Counted from the stretch's first letter, positions 10,641 to 24,100 are shown. The stretch: DNA of 64,000 nt from Diospyros lotus (GCF_014633365.1 NC_068349.1:11272753-11336752), one strand, 5' to 3'. Notes: generated from the sequence alone by a model not told the origin. Program-made: numbers and translations.

Positions 10641-13215
10641 CCCTATTAAAGGCGTAACACTAGAAGAAAAAAAAAAAAAGAGGAAAAAAGCACAGTATAA
10701 GGGGCATGATATTTGTTGAGCATTTGATACTTAAAAAAAAGGAAACAAGCAACATTGATGTATACAAAAAAAAGTATTTATTATTCACAAAACAAGTGGG
10801 TCGAGACTGAGTGTAGAAAAAGGAAAAAAAACAATGGAAAATGAATAGTATAAAAGAAAATTAAGCTATTTAGATGGCCTTTTGCAGTGGCCTTTGCTAA
10901 GGGGTTACCCTTATCCTTGGGGGTTGGATCAATCTAGTACCCATCACCTTACCTGTCAAAGGTTCCTCTAGTGCAGAGTGATTTTTACTTGGGAAAGGGT
11001 TTGGGGTAGCAGCTCAACCCCGCAAAGTTAAGCAGTGATCTCTTTAATGGATCGACACTAATTCCAGTTGAAGAAAGGGGTAGCCTGGGACACTTATGCC
11101 TTGCATTGTTTAAAGCCCATCTCCCAGCTCTTCATGAGTTTGGGCAAAGTACATCAACAACCTCTGGATTGCTAGTTGGGTTCTTCTCCAACTACTTTAC
11201 AAAAGGACAAGCTTTCCCTCATCAACTACTCGGCCTAGCTTCTCCATCACTACTCTCCCTACTAAGTTGCATCCAACTTAGTCAAAAGATGAACATTATC
11301 CACGTTGGTCTTCTGCTTCACCCTTCAAATGTTGTCTATATCAAGCAATGAAGCCTTTATCTTCTTCGCAACCTCATCCATTTGGCTATATTTGCTCATC
11401 AAAGTCTCATTGAGCTTGATTAGCTTGGAGGAGACGTTTGCTAGATACTTAGAAAGTTCTGAGCAACAAAAGGATAACTGCACACTAATAGAATAATTAG
11501 AAAAAAAAATCATGACAAGTCGATAACAAATCTTTAAAAGACTAAAGCTCACTCAACCGATACTCTTAAAGCCTAAATTAATGATGTTGTCAGAAGTCAA
11601 TTACACAATGTTGGTTCCATTCATTGGAGTATTGGAGTCGAGAACCAATTGTCTTGCCACAACCCTACTCTTAAATCTATCTTTCTCTTCAACTAACCAT
11701 TTAGGCATAAGGATGTCACCTTGAGGATGATTCCTACTTATTCCACAAGTAGGAAAAACCTCTTTCCCTTTCTTCCTCGAATTAGAGGTCGAGAAAGGGA
11801 CTTATACTCAAGTGTCCAAAGGGTTGGGTGAGAAAGGGGGCTTGAAGAGACCTTTTTGCTCAAAAGGTGTTGTCTTGGTCTGTTTTTTCTAGTGCCTCTT
11901 TCGCTTGGCCCTCTTAGACTCCTCCTTGACTACACATCATCGAACAACCTTGATTAATATATGATACGCTCTTCCATCACAAAAAGATGGAGGTGTGTTA
12001 GTCAAATATTAATATATAATTCAAAAAAAAAAGAATATAAAAAGGGGAAGAAGATGACCTAAGTAAGGCCTCGACTTCAAGCAAATATGAGGGAAATACC
12101 AGTTAACCTCAAAGAGTAGTCGCTCACAAATTTTAAGCACTAACATGTTTCAGGCACACCAACTCCTTGAAGGTTGTTCTCTTTTCCTCAATCAACTTGA
12201 TCGATGGGGCACAAACCTTCCCATTCATCTAGAAGGTAGGGAAAAAGACCTTGATAGTGGCTAAATGTCAACTATGAAGCATCAACAAGCAATGGTTGTG
12301 AAAGAACATCGCCTTTGCCCTCAAGTTGCAGCTCATAACAAGGATAGGAAAAGTCAAGTCATGGGGGAAATCTATTTAACTACATAACAAATGAAAATGG
12401 AGAAAAAAAATCCTCCACCCATTTGGAACGAACTAGGAGGGGTTCATTTCTAAAATATAGAAGACCTCGACAGCTAAGGAATATGGAGACTAATCTCCAA
12501 TGCATCTACATAAATTACCAAGGTGCCCTGAGAGCTTCATGGGCTCAACAAAACTTAGGATGAGTATAGCAATATTCATCCTTCGATAACCTAGACATAC
12601 CCATGAGAGCCTCGATTGCTTCCTTATAGAGGTAAGTAACCTCCTTAATAAGGGGAGCATCTGAATTTGAGTCAAATATGTTAGAACCTACCTAGAAAGA
12701 CACTATAACTCCCCATTTCCCCCCTTTCCCTGGTGGATTCTAATGTTGGATCTCCCATCGAAGTTCGAGGAGCTAGAGTTGGAAGAAAAGCCTTAGCTAG
12801 AGCTTAAGCTAGCCTTGTTGCTTGAGCTCACAGTTTTTATGTCTACTTGCTCAGAAGAAGAAGACATACCTAGTGAATGTTGGAAGAGAAATAAAACCAA
12901 GCAGAGAAAGATGACCCAGGACTTTGAAGTCAAAAACAAAAATAGAGAAGTCCAAATGCGAAGTAGGGAAAGGATTGGGTCAAGTTGCCAAACGATGCAT
13001 GTTCCTTCACCCTAGTGATGCGCCAACCCCTCATTCATTCACACCTAGGAGTGAAGAGATAGAAAAATTTCTCTACCCACCAGTTAGATGAGTACAACTA
13101 ATAGTCGAGTAACACATTAAATGCTAAAGGATATGTTGATCAGAAGTTAAAAAAGCCATCATACTTTATTCTCTAGCCTAACTTTTGAGACTTAGCCTAA
13201 GGAGTAAAGGGCAAG
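10641..13215. other. Non-coding 3' region of the gypsy element (inferred)
   Basis: No convincing gene is present. Short ORFs are not conserved. Minus-strand translations around 12000-12700 contain broken stretches that might be a decayed antisense ORF of the kind known in Tat elements, but no domain could be recognised. Position and the flanking repeats suggest retrotransposon 3' sequence. Confidence 0.35.
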
Positions 13216-13700
13216 TGATGATGGGGGCATCCCAGCTCTAGGGAAAAAAATGAAATGCCTCTCATTGAGATGGGATCTAAGATAGAAGCCTAGAGTTAGA
13301 GGCCCATCCAACCCATGAAGATTAGATGGGTTGGGTTTGGACTTAACTAGGCCTAGGGCTCAATTCGCTTTTGCACCTAAGGTGACCTATGGGCTCAAAA
13401 TCTAACTTCACATGGGATATACTGGGACATCCACAAGGTTGGAATCCTAATTGTACACCACATCGACCTTCGATTGGCCAAGTGGCACAATCATAACCCT
13501 TTATTGGTCCCTTAATGTGTCTTTATAAGAGCGTAACTTTTCAGAGCTAGGTATCTCATTTATTGCATATTGATTGCATTATTCAATCTTGGGTTTAGTA
13601 ACTGGTTTGAGCATAAAATGATAGATATGTGGGGGATTGAGCCCCACTTTTTTCTTACATGTCAAGCTAATCCTAGACAAGGTTGGGCTCCGGACCAACA
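13216..13700 (+). repeat. Probable LTR of the gypsy element
   Basis: The segment starts TGATGATGGGGGCATCCCAG after a purine-rich AGGAGTAAAGGGCAAG and ends CCGGACCAACA, a TG...CA unit of about 485 bp. It contains a TATA-like TTTATAAGAG near 13522, as expected of an LTR promoter. No second copy or target duplication was found, so this could be a 3' LTR whose partner lies outside the window. Confidence 0.45.
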
Positions 13701-14490
13701 AAGACTGCCTTAGGATTGAGCAAAATTAATAACAAACACCATTACCAAACTAATTGGATCGAATTTGAAAGCTCATTATTAGTAGTTGGTTGTTTATGTT
13801 AGCATTTTCAGTACATGTAACATATGAGCTAAATCCTAATAGATATGAATTTGAGTTAATGGGCATTTGTGAGTAAGAGCCTCTTTGATTAAATAGTACA
13901 ATCAAGTCTATTTTTTTTTTGGGTTTTGTAAACACATAAAAGGTGTAATTATGTATGTGCTAAGTAGCAAGTGCAATAGAGATATGCACGTGTTTTTAAT
14001 ATTGGTTAGATGTACAAAATAGCCAAACAAAACATGAGCACTTCTAAAAATTTAGAAAATTCTCATAATAGAGAAAACGTTCACTCATGAGTGCTAAACT
14101 AGACAGTTGTATCAACACATGACAATGTGTATAATAATTGAATTTTGTAAACTTATCAAATTTTATAAGTTAACTATTACTTATTGAAATTGTAATTTTT
14201 CATTAAAATTTTGAGAGAGAACAATAACTTGTCATTTTTTATAAATTTAAAAACTTGTGTTAGACTTTTATTGTGCCTTTAAATATTTTGTACATTATTC
14301 TTGTACATCATATTGTCACTCCTACTCCCTCAATTCGTTGAGATGTTAAAAAAAATTAAGTAATCATTAGCATAGTAATTTTTAGTTCATGAAGTGAATT
14401 TATAAAATTTTCTATTATTTTTCAATCTTATTACAAAAAGGGACACAGAGGCTGTCTCGTTAAGACTAGCGGGCTATCTTGGCACTGGAA
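13701..14490. other. AT-rich intergenic DNA, nothing recognised
   Basis: No ORF of note, RNA gene or element boundary was recognised in this stretch. Confidence 0.4.
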
Positions 14491-14519
14491 TCTTAATATA
14501 TATTAAAGTAATAGAGTTC

Positions 14520-16420
14520 TTGCAAATAGTTTCCTGCCCAAAAGTTGTCTCTAAAATTTGCATTAAATTTATATGAGTTTTCCAATGTGTTAGGATTTGT
14601 GATTCAATATATATTAATAAATGTTTGCATTTGATTTCCATTTTATTTGCATTTCATTTGGCCTTAATTTCATTTGTATGTGGATTAGTTATTTGGGTTA
14701 TGTATAATTAAGCTGGATTGGGCTATTGGTGTCTGCAACCAACGAGTCCAAGTCCAAGCTTATTGTGAAACCCATTAATCCCAGCCATGTCCTTTGGCCT
14801 GCATATATATAGATAAGATTGGGGGAAATTATTATGTGTGGCTTTTCTCTTGCACACACACACACGAATAGTGAAGCCTTAATCGGGCAACAAGAACGTG
14901 CATAGAGAGAGAGGGCAGAACGGAGAAGCTCATGAAGAGCTCGAAGGTGCTCGATGATCCAAGAACGAAGAAGAAGACGCAAGGTATTTCCGATCTTGAA
15001 TCCCAGTAAGTGCATAATTGCTTGGGTGGTTTGAGGGAGAGATCTGTGAGGTTTGAGTGCTTGGGATGCTCGGGTTTTGAGCATTGTACTCTGTATAATT
15101 TTGCCTTGTTTGTTTTGGTTTCTAATTTGCAATGGTCGTGAGGTTCTTGTGCGTGTATTGTGTAAATCCCTTGTTCATATTCATATAGTGGATTGACTAG
15201 AGGCGGAGCTTCTGCCGTGAGTAGGATTCGTTTGGATCGAACACGTATATCTTGTGTTCTTGCGTGTGTGTGTTGTGTGGTTCATTTATGTTTCTTGGAT
15301 TGGTATTGTTCTTGGCTTTGTGGTGGTATGGCCGATTACAGGAAACTACGACACAATGTTATTAATTAATAAAAAATAAATATTTTCTGTTATATCTTCT
15401 CATCAACTAATCTCTCAATTAATTAAAAATAAATATTATTTTTAAAAATATGAATAAACAACTTAAACTATTAATTAAGTCATAAAAAACCATTCATATT
15501 TTTTAATATTTTCAATATTTGCAATGTTTTGTTATTATTGCATAAATTAAATTTCAATAGTATAAATCAAAATCCATATTTTTAATACTATTACATACAA
15601 TTTCCCGCCAAAAAGTTGCCTTTAGTTTTTTTTTTTCAATAAGTAATATTCCTTCCAGTTAAAAACGTGTTATTAAATTCCTTTGAAAACATGTTATGCA
15701 ATATTCAGATCATGAACTATTCGATTTTCGTGTATAGATTACTTTATTATTTGATATTAAAAATTGAAAAACGTGCATCAACAATAATTAATGGCTTTTT
15801 CAATGTAATTAATTAATCAAAAATAAATATTTTATATTATTTCTTCTCATCAATTAATCTCTCAATCAATCAAAAATAAATATTATTTCTGAGAAATATG
15901 AATAGACAACTTAAACTATTAATTAAGTCATAAAAAATCGTCCATATTTTTTTAATATTTTCATCATTTTCAATATTTGTTTATTATTGCATAAATTAAA
16001 TTTCAATAATATAAATCAAAATCTATATTTTCAATATTATTGCACACAATTTTTTGCCAAAAATTTGCCTTTAGTTTTCTTTTTTTAGGAAATAATATTT
16101 CTTCCAATTAAAAACGTGATATTGAATTCTTCTGAAAACGTGTTATGCAATATTCAAATCATGAACTGTTCGATTTTCGTGTATAGACTACTCTATTATC
16201 TGATATTAAAAATTGAAAAACGTGTATAAGTAATAACCAATGAATTTTTCAATGTAATTAATTAATCAAAAATAAATATTTTATCTCATATTTTCTCATC
16301 AATTAATTTCTCAATTAATAAAAAATAAATATTATTTTTGAGAAATATAAATAAATAAATTAAATTATTAATTAAGTCATAGAAAATCGTCCATATTTTT
16401 CAATCGCATGTAGGACTTTA
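14520..16420. repeat. ~445-bp tandem repeat, three copies
   Basis: Three units share, in order, a GCC(A)AAAAGTTGCCTTTAG-type block (about 14530, 15605 and 16052), an AAAACGTG(T/A)TATTGAATTC-type block, a GAACTATTCGATTTTCGTGTATAGA block (units 2 and 3), and a CAATGTAATTAATTAAT...CATCAATTAAT block. Spacing is close to 447 bp between the second and third. The first is split by the solo LTR at 14588-15353. Confidence 0.75.
14588..15353 (+). mobile_element. Solo LTR (766 bp), probably copia-type
   Basis: A 766-bp TG...CA unit (TGTTAGGATTTG...ACTACGACA) is flanked by perfect 5-bp direct repeats CAATG (14583-14587 and 15354-15358). A TATA-like GCATATATATAGAT lies near 14799. No primer site, polypurine tract or coding region adjoins it, so it is a solo LTR left by recombination between two LTRs. 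The two other tandem repeat units around it carry the uninterrupted TTTTTCAATGTAATTAATT sequence, i.e. the empty site. The copia assignment is inference from the terminal sequence. Confidence 0.8.
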
Positions 16421-16711
16421 TTTTAAAAAATTAGTATTCAGTCATGCTCATTTATATATAATTGTATCAAGAGTTACAAGTTGGAATAGATTAAATATAC
16501 TAATATGTGGTAAGAAATGAGAACAAACAAACTCAACCACAAATGTTGTATTCAAATAAGTTTTTCAAAATTTATAATATTTAATCTTATTATAAATTTT
16601 ATTTTTTATAATATTTACAATTTAATAAAACTAAATTATTATGTTTTTAATATTTATTAAAAATTTATATATTTTTTATTGAATTCAATTTATGCACGGG
16701 TGAATAGCTAG

Positions 16712-17467
16712 TATGGGTTAAGCCCTATGGGCCGTGGTGGGCTGCTCGCTCCTCACATTGGGCACGGCAAGGTTATACGATTCACGTGACCTGCACGTCA
16801 CCTAATGGACGTGGCTCCGCGCTGCACGTTTCGTTTGCATGCCGTGCACGTGTTGAGTTGGGCGCTCTTCGTAAGATGCAACGTACCAGCACGGACGTTC
16901 TGTTTTGACACCTTTGAACTCCAAACCGAAGTTCTCTCTCATCAGTGTTCCGAAGCTCTAACCCTGTCGCTGGTAAGTTTCCTTCTTCGATTTCTGCTGT
17001 CTGAAGATTGAAGCTGCTCGAAGGTCGATCTGATCCCTGGGATTGAATTTGGATATCACCATAATCTTCAAGCGTGGAAGATCCTTACGCTCTATCGCGA
17101 TCGAGTTCGTGTCCTTCTTCGAGGAATCGGCGGATCGGCAAATGTCGGTTGTCTGATTGAATCAGGACGCTTAGCGTCAAGACGGTGCGGTGCTTTTTCA
17201 TTTTTGATTGTCCATCGGTTGATGGGGCTTTTCCGTCCGGTTTCTGAAGGAAGGGTGTCCTGCTTCGCGCGGTGCTTGATATCCCCAAGTGCTTGAATGA
17301 AGGGAGAAATTGAACTTCATTTTGTACTCTTACATACTGTTCTCCATGTTCAACTTCCGGCCATTGTTTCTGTTCGACGGCCTTTAGCAGTTTAAGGCTT
17401 TTTTTGTTTGTTCCCGATTTCTCTATATTTTGAGAGCAGGGGGAAGACAGGCCATCTTAGAGAAGAT
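16712..17467 (+). promoter_or_regulatory. Promoter and 5' UTR of the PQT3-like gene
   Basis: Five ACGT-core motifs lie within 70 bp (16783-16852): two perfect CACGTG G-boxes (16783-16788 and 16847-16852) and three further ACGT sites. Such clusters bind bZIP factors (e.g. ABA- and light-responsive G-box/ABRE factors) and bHLH factors. A 5' UTR intron is likely, with donor GTAAGT at 16973 and acceptor GAGAGCAG ending at 17439, which leaves a short leader before the ATG at 17468. The transcription start is not resolved. Confidence 0.55.
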
Positions 17468-20400
17468 ATGTCGGTGTATTATAAGTTTAAAAGCGCGAAA
17501 GATTACGACTCAATTCCAATTGATGGTCCTTTCATATCAGTTGCCGATTTGAAAGAAAAAATATTTGAATCTAGGCATTTTGGCAGGGGCAACGACCATG
17601 ATCTCGCTATTGCCAACGCCCGGACTAAAGAAGGCTAGTTTGATCCTATAGAAGTAGTTTATTTTCATAAAGCTTGATATAATTTTGTATGCAGTTTCTG
17701 TTCTATTTTTTGATTTCCTCAAAACCTTGGGTGGGGGTATCAGAGTAATGCATGACTTTCCCTTTGATTTTGGATCTCTGTAGTTTGTTCGGAGTGGGGC
17801 GTGCTCATGAAAACACAGTTCAAGCTTATGGGTGTTCAAAAGGCAATATATAGCCCAACATATTTAGAATGATAAGCTGACTAGAGAACTGTGAATCTTC
17901 TGTACTGTAACAATGTCGATTTGTTGTTCATGATGTAATAATGTAATCTGGCTCTATTTTTAAAGCGTTTGAGTTTGCTTGTAATCAGAAAGTGTGATGT
18001 TAAATTTGAATATTTGGAATGTGAAGGTTAAGCTGGTGCTTTAGTGTAAGGTCTTATTGATGTATGTTTTGAACAATTCAGCTGATTTGGTTTTATAGAC
18101 TAATGGAAAATGCATTTGGGTGGTCTAGTTTTAGCCAATTGTGTGCTTAGTTATATGGATAGCTGTTTGCCGAGTGTTACAGACTTTTCTCTGCGTGCAA
18201 TTTCAGAGTACCTTGATGAAGCAACTTTGATTCCGAGGAATTCATCTGTTTTAGTTCGTCGACTTCCTGGACAACCTTGCATGCGCATAGTTACTGAACC
18301 AATTATTGAACAGGACAAGTACAATCTTGATCTTTAAGTATTTTGACCAGTTAGTTGTTTTCATTCCTTTGGCTAAATATAACTTGCATCTTCAGAGCTC
18401 AACCACACCACATCTTTTTATTTCTGAGCATGCTGATACTCTAGTGCTTGCAAAACCTATTTAGTATTGTAACAAGGTTGTACTGACTTTTTGTTTGTTT
18501 AATAACCCTTTATCAGTGCAGCAAAAATGTTGTTCTTGGCTGACTGCGTTGTGGTGTATGTTCTTGTGTAGGCCTAGGATGGAAACTAAAATGTCTGATG
18601 GTGCTCAGGCAGTGAAGACTAGTTACCCAAGAGCTGATTCATCTGGTATAGGACATGTAAGGTCTAGTTTGCTTTGTTTTGTTCAGTTGAAAAACTGACT
18701 TTTATTAAGGTTCCAAGGATTAGTAATAGTCTTCTGTGTCATTTTTACAAGAAAAAGGAAAAAAAAAAAAAAAAAACATTGATCTTGGCATGATGACTTA
18801 ATAATTGTGGGGCTTTGCAGCCTGAAGATACAGAATGGGATGAATTTGGAAATGATTTATATGCAATTCCAGAGGTTCAACCTTCTTTGTCTAGCAAGCT
18901 AATACGGGATGCTTCCCCTCCTAGAAAAGTTGAGAAGGACAGCAAGATCAAAGCTTTAGTTGATACCCCAGCACTGAATTGGCATAGGTGGCATGTTGTC
19001 CTGTTATTGTTTCTCCGTCTGTCAGTTTGATGATTGGTTTCTGATTATTGATGTGGAATTCTATTTGATAGACTCTCATCTGGTCTAGTTCTTTTTGCTT
19101 GCAGGCAAACTTCTGACCATTTTGTCACTGGTAGAGGTTTTGGATGGGGTATGCATGGACGTGGTTTTGGTATACTCTTGTACCAATTCTGGTTTTGTAA
19201 TATACTTTATTCTGCTCATCGGTTGCATGAATCATGTTGCTTAGTACTTCAGTCAATTATCTCCATTGTCTACTGTGCATGTTTGTTTGGATTGGTTTCT
19301 TTTGTGTTGTGATTGTGGTGGATCATGTACAATGCTAATTAATTGTTATGCTTTGGGGACTAAAGTTAAATTTTTTATTTCTGGAGGTCGAGGTGGTTTT
19401 GAGCTGAAAACTCCTCCACAGGGCTATGTGTGCCACAGGTGTAAGGTGCCTGGTATGCATATTAGATGATTTCTTTTGAACTTATAATAAGAGAGCAGGA
19501 GGGACAACAAGAAAGAAATGGTTATTTCTAGTTTTCAGATATACTGGCAAAACAGGTAAAATATACTTGTGTAATTGTTTTGTTCAGGGCATTTTATTCA
19601 GCACTGCCCTACTAATGGGGATCCTAATTATGATATTAAAAGTGTTAAACCTCCAACTGGTATACCAAGAACTATGTTAATGACAACTCAAGATGGCTCA
19701 TATGCGTTGTCAAGTGGAGCTGTTGCTGTTTTGAAGCCAAATGAGTAAGATTATTGCTTCAGCATGAAATCTTGTATTGTTTTCTTTTGCTAGGATTCTT
19801 GTTTTGCTTTCTTTTTCTTCTTCTCTTGAAGGGTTCCCTTGGTTTTCTTTTTCTTGCTTTGTTTCAAGACTACTTTTATATGAGTGCTTATTCTCTATCA
19901 GATGTCTTGCAGAGCTGCTTTTGAAAAAAAAATTAAAGGATTGCCTTCCACTCGTTCTGTTGGCAATCTTCCGCCTGAATTTCACTGTCCTTTGTGCAAA
20001 CAAATTATGAAAGATGCAGTGCTGACTGGAAAGTGCTGTTTTAGAAGTTTCTGTGACAAGTGTAAGATTCTAAGTTGTAGTGTCTTTATATGCTGCATAT
20101 ACATCTTTTAAATAACATTCTAGTTTTCAGAAATTTGGCATGTTCATAATATTTAACTTGTTTAGTCTGCCTTTTTCTTTTCCCACCTGGGCAGTTGCGC
20201 TATTTTAGATGTTACTGGTGGGTACTTCTTGTATTTTCCGTTCTTGGTGCTCGCATAAATGCTTTTATGATTCTCACTAGTATCCATAGGAAGCTACATT
20301 CTAATTGTTCACCTCCACTCTCTGTCTTGTGTTTATTAGAGTGGTGATGCCATGGTTTCCTCTCGTGGAGAAATTGAATTTGTTTGGCTCATGTTTAAAA

Positions 20401-21119
20401 TTCAATTTCTCCGGATTTATCTAATTGCTATTATTTACTTTCAGGCATAAGATATCACATCTCGTCTAAGTCAATGTGTGTTTGTGGGACCACAAACATA
20501 CTTGCTGATGATATTTTTCCAAACCTGACTTTAAGAGAGACAATTAATCGAACATTGGTGTCCTATAACAACAATGCGAATGGTGGTAGTGCTTCCCAAG
20601 TCCGAGGTTCGTATTTTATTTATTTTTCAATGTTTTAAGTTATAACGGACTGTAATTGATCAATATTTTGTTGATTTTGTTATGTTAGAGATGGACTCTA
20701 AGATTCCACAGCCTGAGATGGAGCTGAAAATTCCATCAGCTACTTGTGATTTTGTGAGCATGAAGGAACCTGCTTTCCAGGGGAGTGCTCTACCAGCTGA
20801 TGAAGGCGGCCAACAGAAGCCAGTTTGTGGTGAGGCAGGTGATGTTTGTGTCTTAGATTGACTCTTTGAATGATCGGTGGTACTTGCTTAACCTGCTTAG
20901 ACATGCCTTATTATTTTTTTAAGTCCTGAAAAATCAACCATTCTTGGAACAATTAAGGGATACTCGTGTCCATCTTATTAATGAACTTTTTCATTGCCTA
21001 AACTCGGATGAAATACATTGCATGTTTAAAGAGAACAATCAAATATGGAAATTTTACTAATAAAAAGTATATGTTTCCTTTGTTACCATGTTCCTGCAGT
21101 GTTGTAACTTCCAAACCAA

Positions 21120-21150
<31 letters not shown>

Positions 21151-24100
21151 AAAAAAAAAAAGAAAGAAAGAAAAACAAGGATAAAAGAAAACAAAGGTGC
21201 TACAACACTTTGCTGTATCTATTTCATTTGGTTTATAGTGTCATTCTAGAGAATAGTAGCCCTGTTCTCAATATAGTTATTTTCTCTGTTCATAAAATTT
21301 TTTTATTGCCACTATATCTATTTCATTTGGTTTGTGGCCTAGTATTTTCTTTTTCTGTTAATCTCCTCACTATATTATTCATGTCATACACGTGTTTGTA
21401 TCTATCTTGTTAAAACATAGGCAAGAAAAATCTTATCTATTTCCGGTAGAATAGGACTCAATATGTACAGTTTTGAGGGTTAACAACCCACTCCCCTGAA
21501 AAATAGGACACACTATCTACCCACTTAATCTGAAAACAAACAAAAAGATAAGGACCAAGACTCAGTCCTCTTTGACCATAACAACCGAATAAGACTAACC
21601 AAAAATTAACCAACAAATTAAGGATAAAAATAATGAGACATAAACTCATCAGATAAACTTGATAAAATAGGGAAAATAAGCTCCTTATCTTCCGACATAT
21701 CTTCTTGGCATTTGGATAATCTGCTATATTGTCGTCGAGGTGATTGATTTCTTCTCTGCATCAGGTAGTTAATGAGTTGTCAATTATGTATCAAGTGATC
21801 GTGACCCTCAAGCTTCATGTTTCTATATTCCATCACATGTCGTATTAAGAATAAATCTTACAGGCATAAGAGGTGAATGTGCACGAGGAACAACGTTTAA
21901 TTACTATTGACACTTTGGAGAGGAACCCGCTAATTATAATATGTTGAAGTACAAGCACCATTTTTACTTCTACAACAACAATTACAAACCTTAATCTCAC
22001 TAGGTGGGATCAATTATATGAATTCTAGACCTCCAGCAATCTCTAATAATTTTTAACTTCTCAGGGAAGAAAAAGAAAAAGAAGAAAGCGCACTTCTCAG
22101 TGAATGGTATGTTTGTCATTTGTTTGATACACATTTGGGGTCATCGGCAAGATATTTCCCTTTTTTGTTTTTGTAAATTAGATACTGAATATCTATCACA
22201 CTCAAATCTGAGTTGTTTGCTTGTATGATGCTGACATCATCCTGTTCCACTCATGGATGGATTGCAGCTACAGAGCTTGAGTGGAAAAATTCTCAAGACC
22301 ATGCTGCTAACTATATGATGAATCAGGGACATGCTGCCTATGATCCCTATTGTAGTGGTACGCTAGCTGGCATGGAAGGATATGCAGCCCTTTATGGTAG
22401 TTCCCTACCCTATATGGGTTACAGTCTTGGTCCTTTAGACATTCCATTTGGCATCTATCCGCAGGATCCATTTTTAGAACAAGGTTATATGATGCCTCCA
22501 GTTCCATCTGATAGGTATGCTTCATGTGCTGTCATTATTTATGCTTTGCCCCTCCTTTATATACATTGAATATCATAGTTTCATTTTTATGGCATGGATT
22601 AGTTGACTTGTTCGCCTTTTTCTTCTTATGGCTTTAAAAAATTAGTTAAATCTAACAAATCACACACAAGATATAATGAAAGCAATAAAATAGGGATGCA
22701 TATATATGTGTGTGTGTGTGGAAACTAGGGAAGATAATCATGAGATTGCCTCTCTCATCTAATATGATTTTTTAACTATAATATTGAATGGTTACCAGGC
22801 AACCTTCTGGGTAAAGCTGCGAATGATAATCTACTTTGGTTGATTACTGAATTCTTGTAAACCATTCCTCATGCAAGATTTTGCTGCACCAAATTCTTAC
22901 CTATTGTGTTCACCTTTGCCTTTTGTTGTACATCAACAAAGTTGAACAAAAATTTGTGAAGAATGATACTGAATCTTTGAATACTTACCCAAGAATCAGC
23001 ACAGTTTTTCTCTTGTATGAGTCTGTGAGATGCTTATGCGAAACCCTGCATACCCTCGTACCTATACTGGAAGAAGATAAAACAATTACACTATTTATAA
23101 AAAAGAAGTCCATACAGAAACAGGAAAATTTGGATTCATCTTCTGTACTATCTTGCAGACTTAGAGCTAGGGGGCTTGCATGTCCCAGAAAAACTTGAGA
23201 AATAAGCCCGTTAGACCTGAATCCTGTTTGAATGGTCACAGGCAGATTGAACACTCTCAATTTGTTCTGGTGGGGTATATGGCATCTCCTCTTATATTTA
23301 ATCCAATTTTGATTCCCCGAAATTTTTGTATGATATAAAGTGACATCTCCTCTTATATTTAATTTTAAATGGTTCACAAATCAGCTTTATTTATTATCTA
23401 AGAAAAATGTCATGGCCAAAACATTTTATGGTGTATAAAGTTGGAGTTTTCATTTCTTTAATATTGCTTGGAAATTGATTTTCCTTTACCCATTATTATT
23501 GGAGATCTATACCATGAATTTTATCATTTCAAAACTAAATCTAGGATATTAGTTAAAAAGATTTTAATTCAGGCATTTTGTTCACAAAATTTTATAATAT
23601 TGAAAATTCACCGTATAGAATTTATTTGTCTAGAACGAGGGCATGATCTTTCACATGAAAGAGTGCATCCGATGTTTATGTCATAGTTACTGAGTTCCCT
23701 CCAATCCTTTGGATATGCAATTCAGATCACACATTTCGAATCATAGTTCTTTTGCGTCTTGGGATTGCGAGGAATTTAGTTAAAGCAATTAATGGAGTCT
23801 TATTATCACATAAAAAACTTAGTTACCAAGAACTTGCATGTTCCGAGTCATGGTACGGGGTACGCTAGTATGCTAATTTTGGGTGTGAGAGTGAAGGAAA
23901 TCCCGTATGGCGGTATGGGTAAAATTAAAATTTTTACATGTATCAGATACACAGCGGAATTAATCATACACAAACCATACGCAGCTTGGGTATTTAAGCA
24001 ACACGCATATTCTTCACATGAATATAAATCATACCTGTTGTTTGATGTAGGGTTGAGTACATAAACTATTTTTGTACTGAGACCGTGTCCACCTTAGCCT

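Larger units (their letters stand above)
14491..16711 (+). mobile_element. Putative non-autonomous Helitron
   Basis: The 5' end reads TCTTAATATATATTAAAG, preceded by A, as in many plant Helitron 5' termini. The 3' end reads GCACGGGTGAATAGCTAG followed by T, giving the CTAG end and A/T insertion site typical of Helitrons. The expected 3' hairpin is degenerate (only ATTCA...TGAAT pairs). There are no terminal inverted repeats and no Rep/helicase ORF. Most of the body is a ~445-bp tandem repeat, and a solo LTR interrupts the first unit. Without that insert the element is about 1.45 kb. Confidence 0.55.

Noticed and set aside
14698..15132. A 144-codon minus-strand ORF
   Set aside because: It lies wholly inside the solo LTR, has no recognisable domain, and runs through the LTR TATA region.
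22985..23377. A 130-codon minus-strand ORF in intron 12
   Set aside because: It is opposite the gene in intronic DNA, has no domain, and contains a local ~60-bp duplication (CATCTCCTCTTATATTTAA) that lengthens it.
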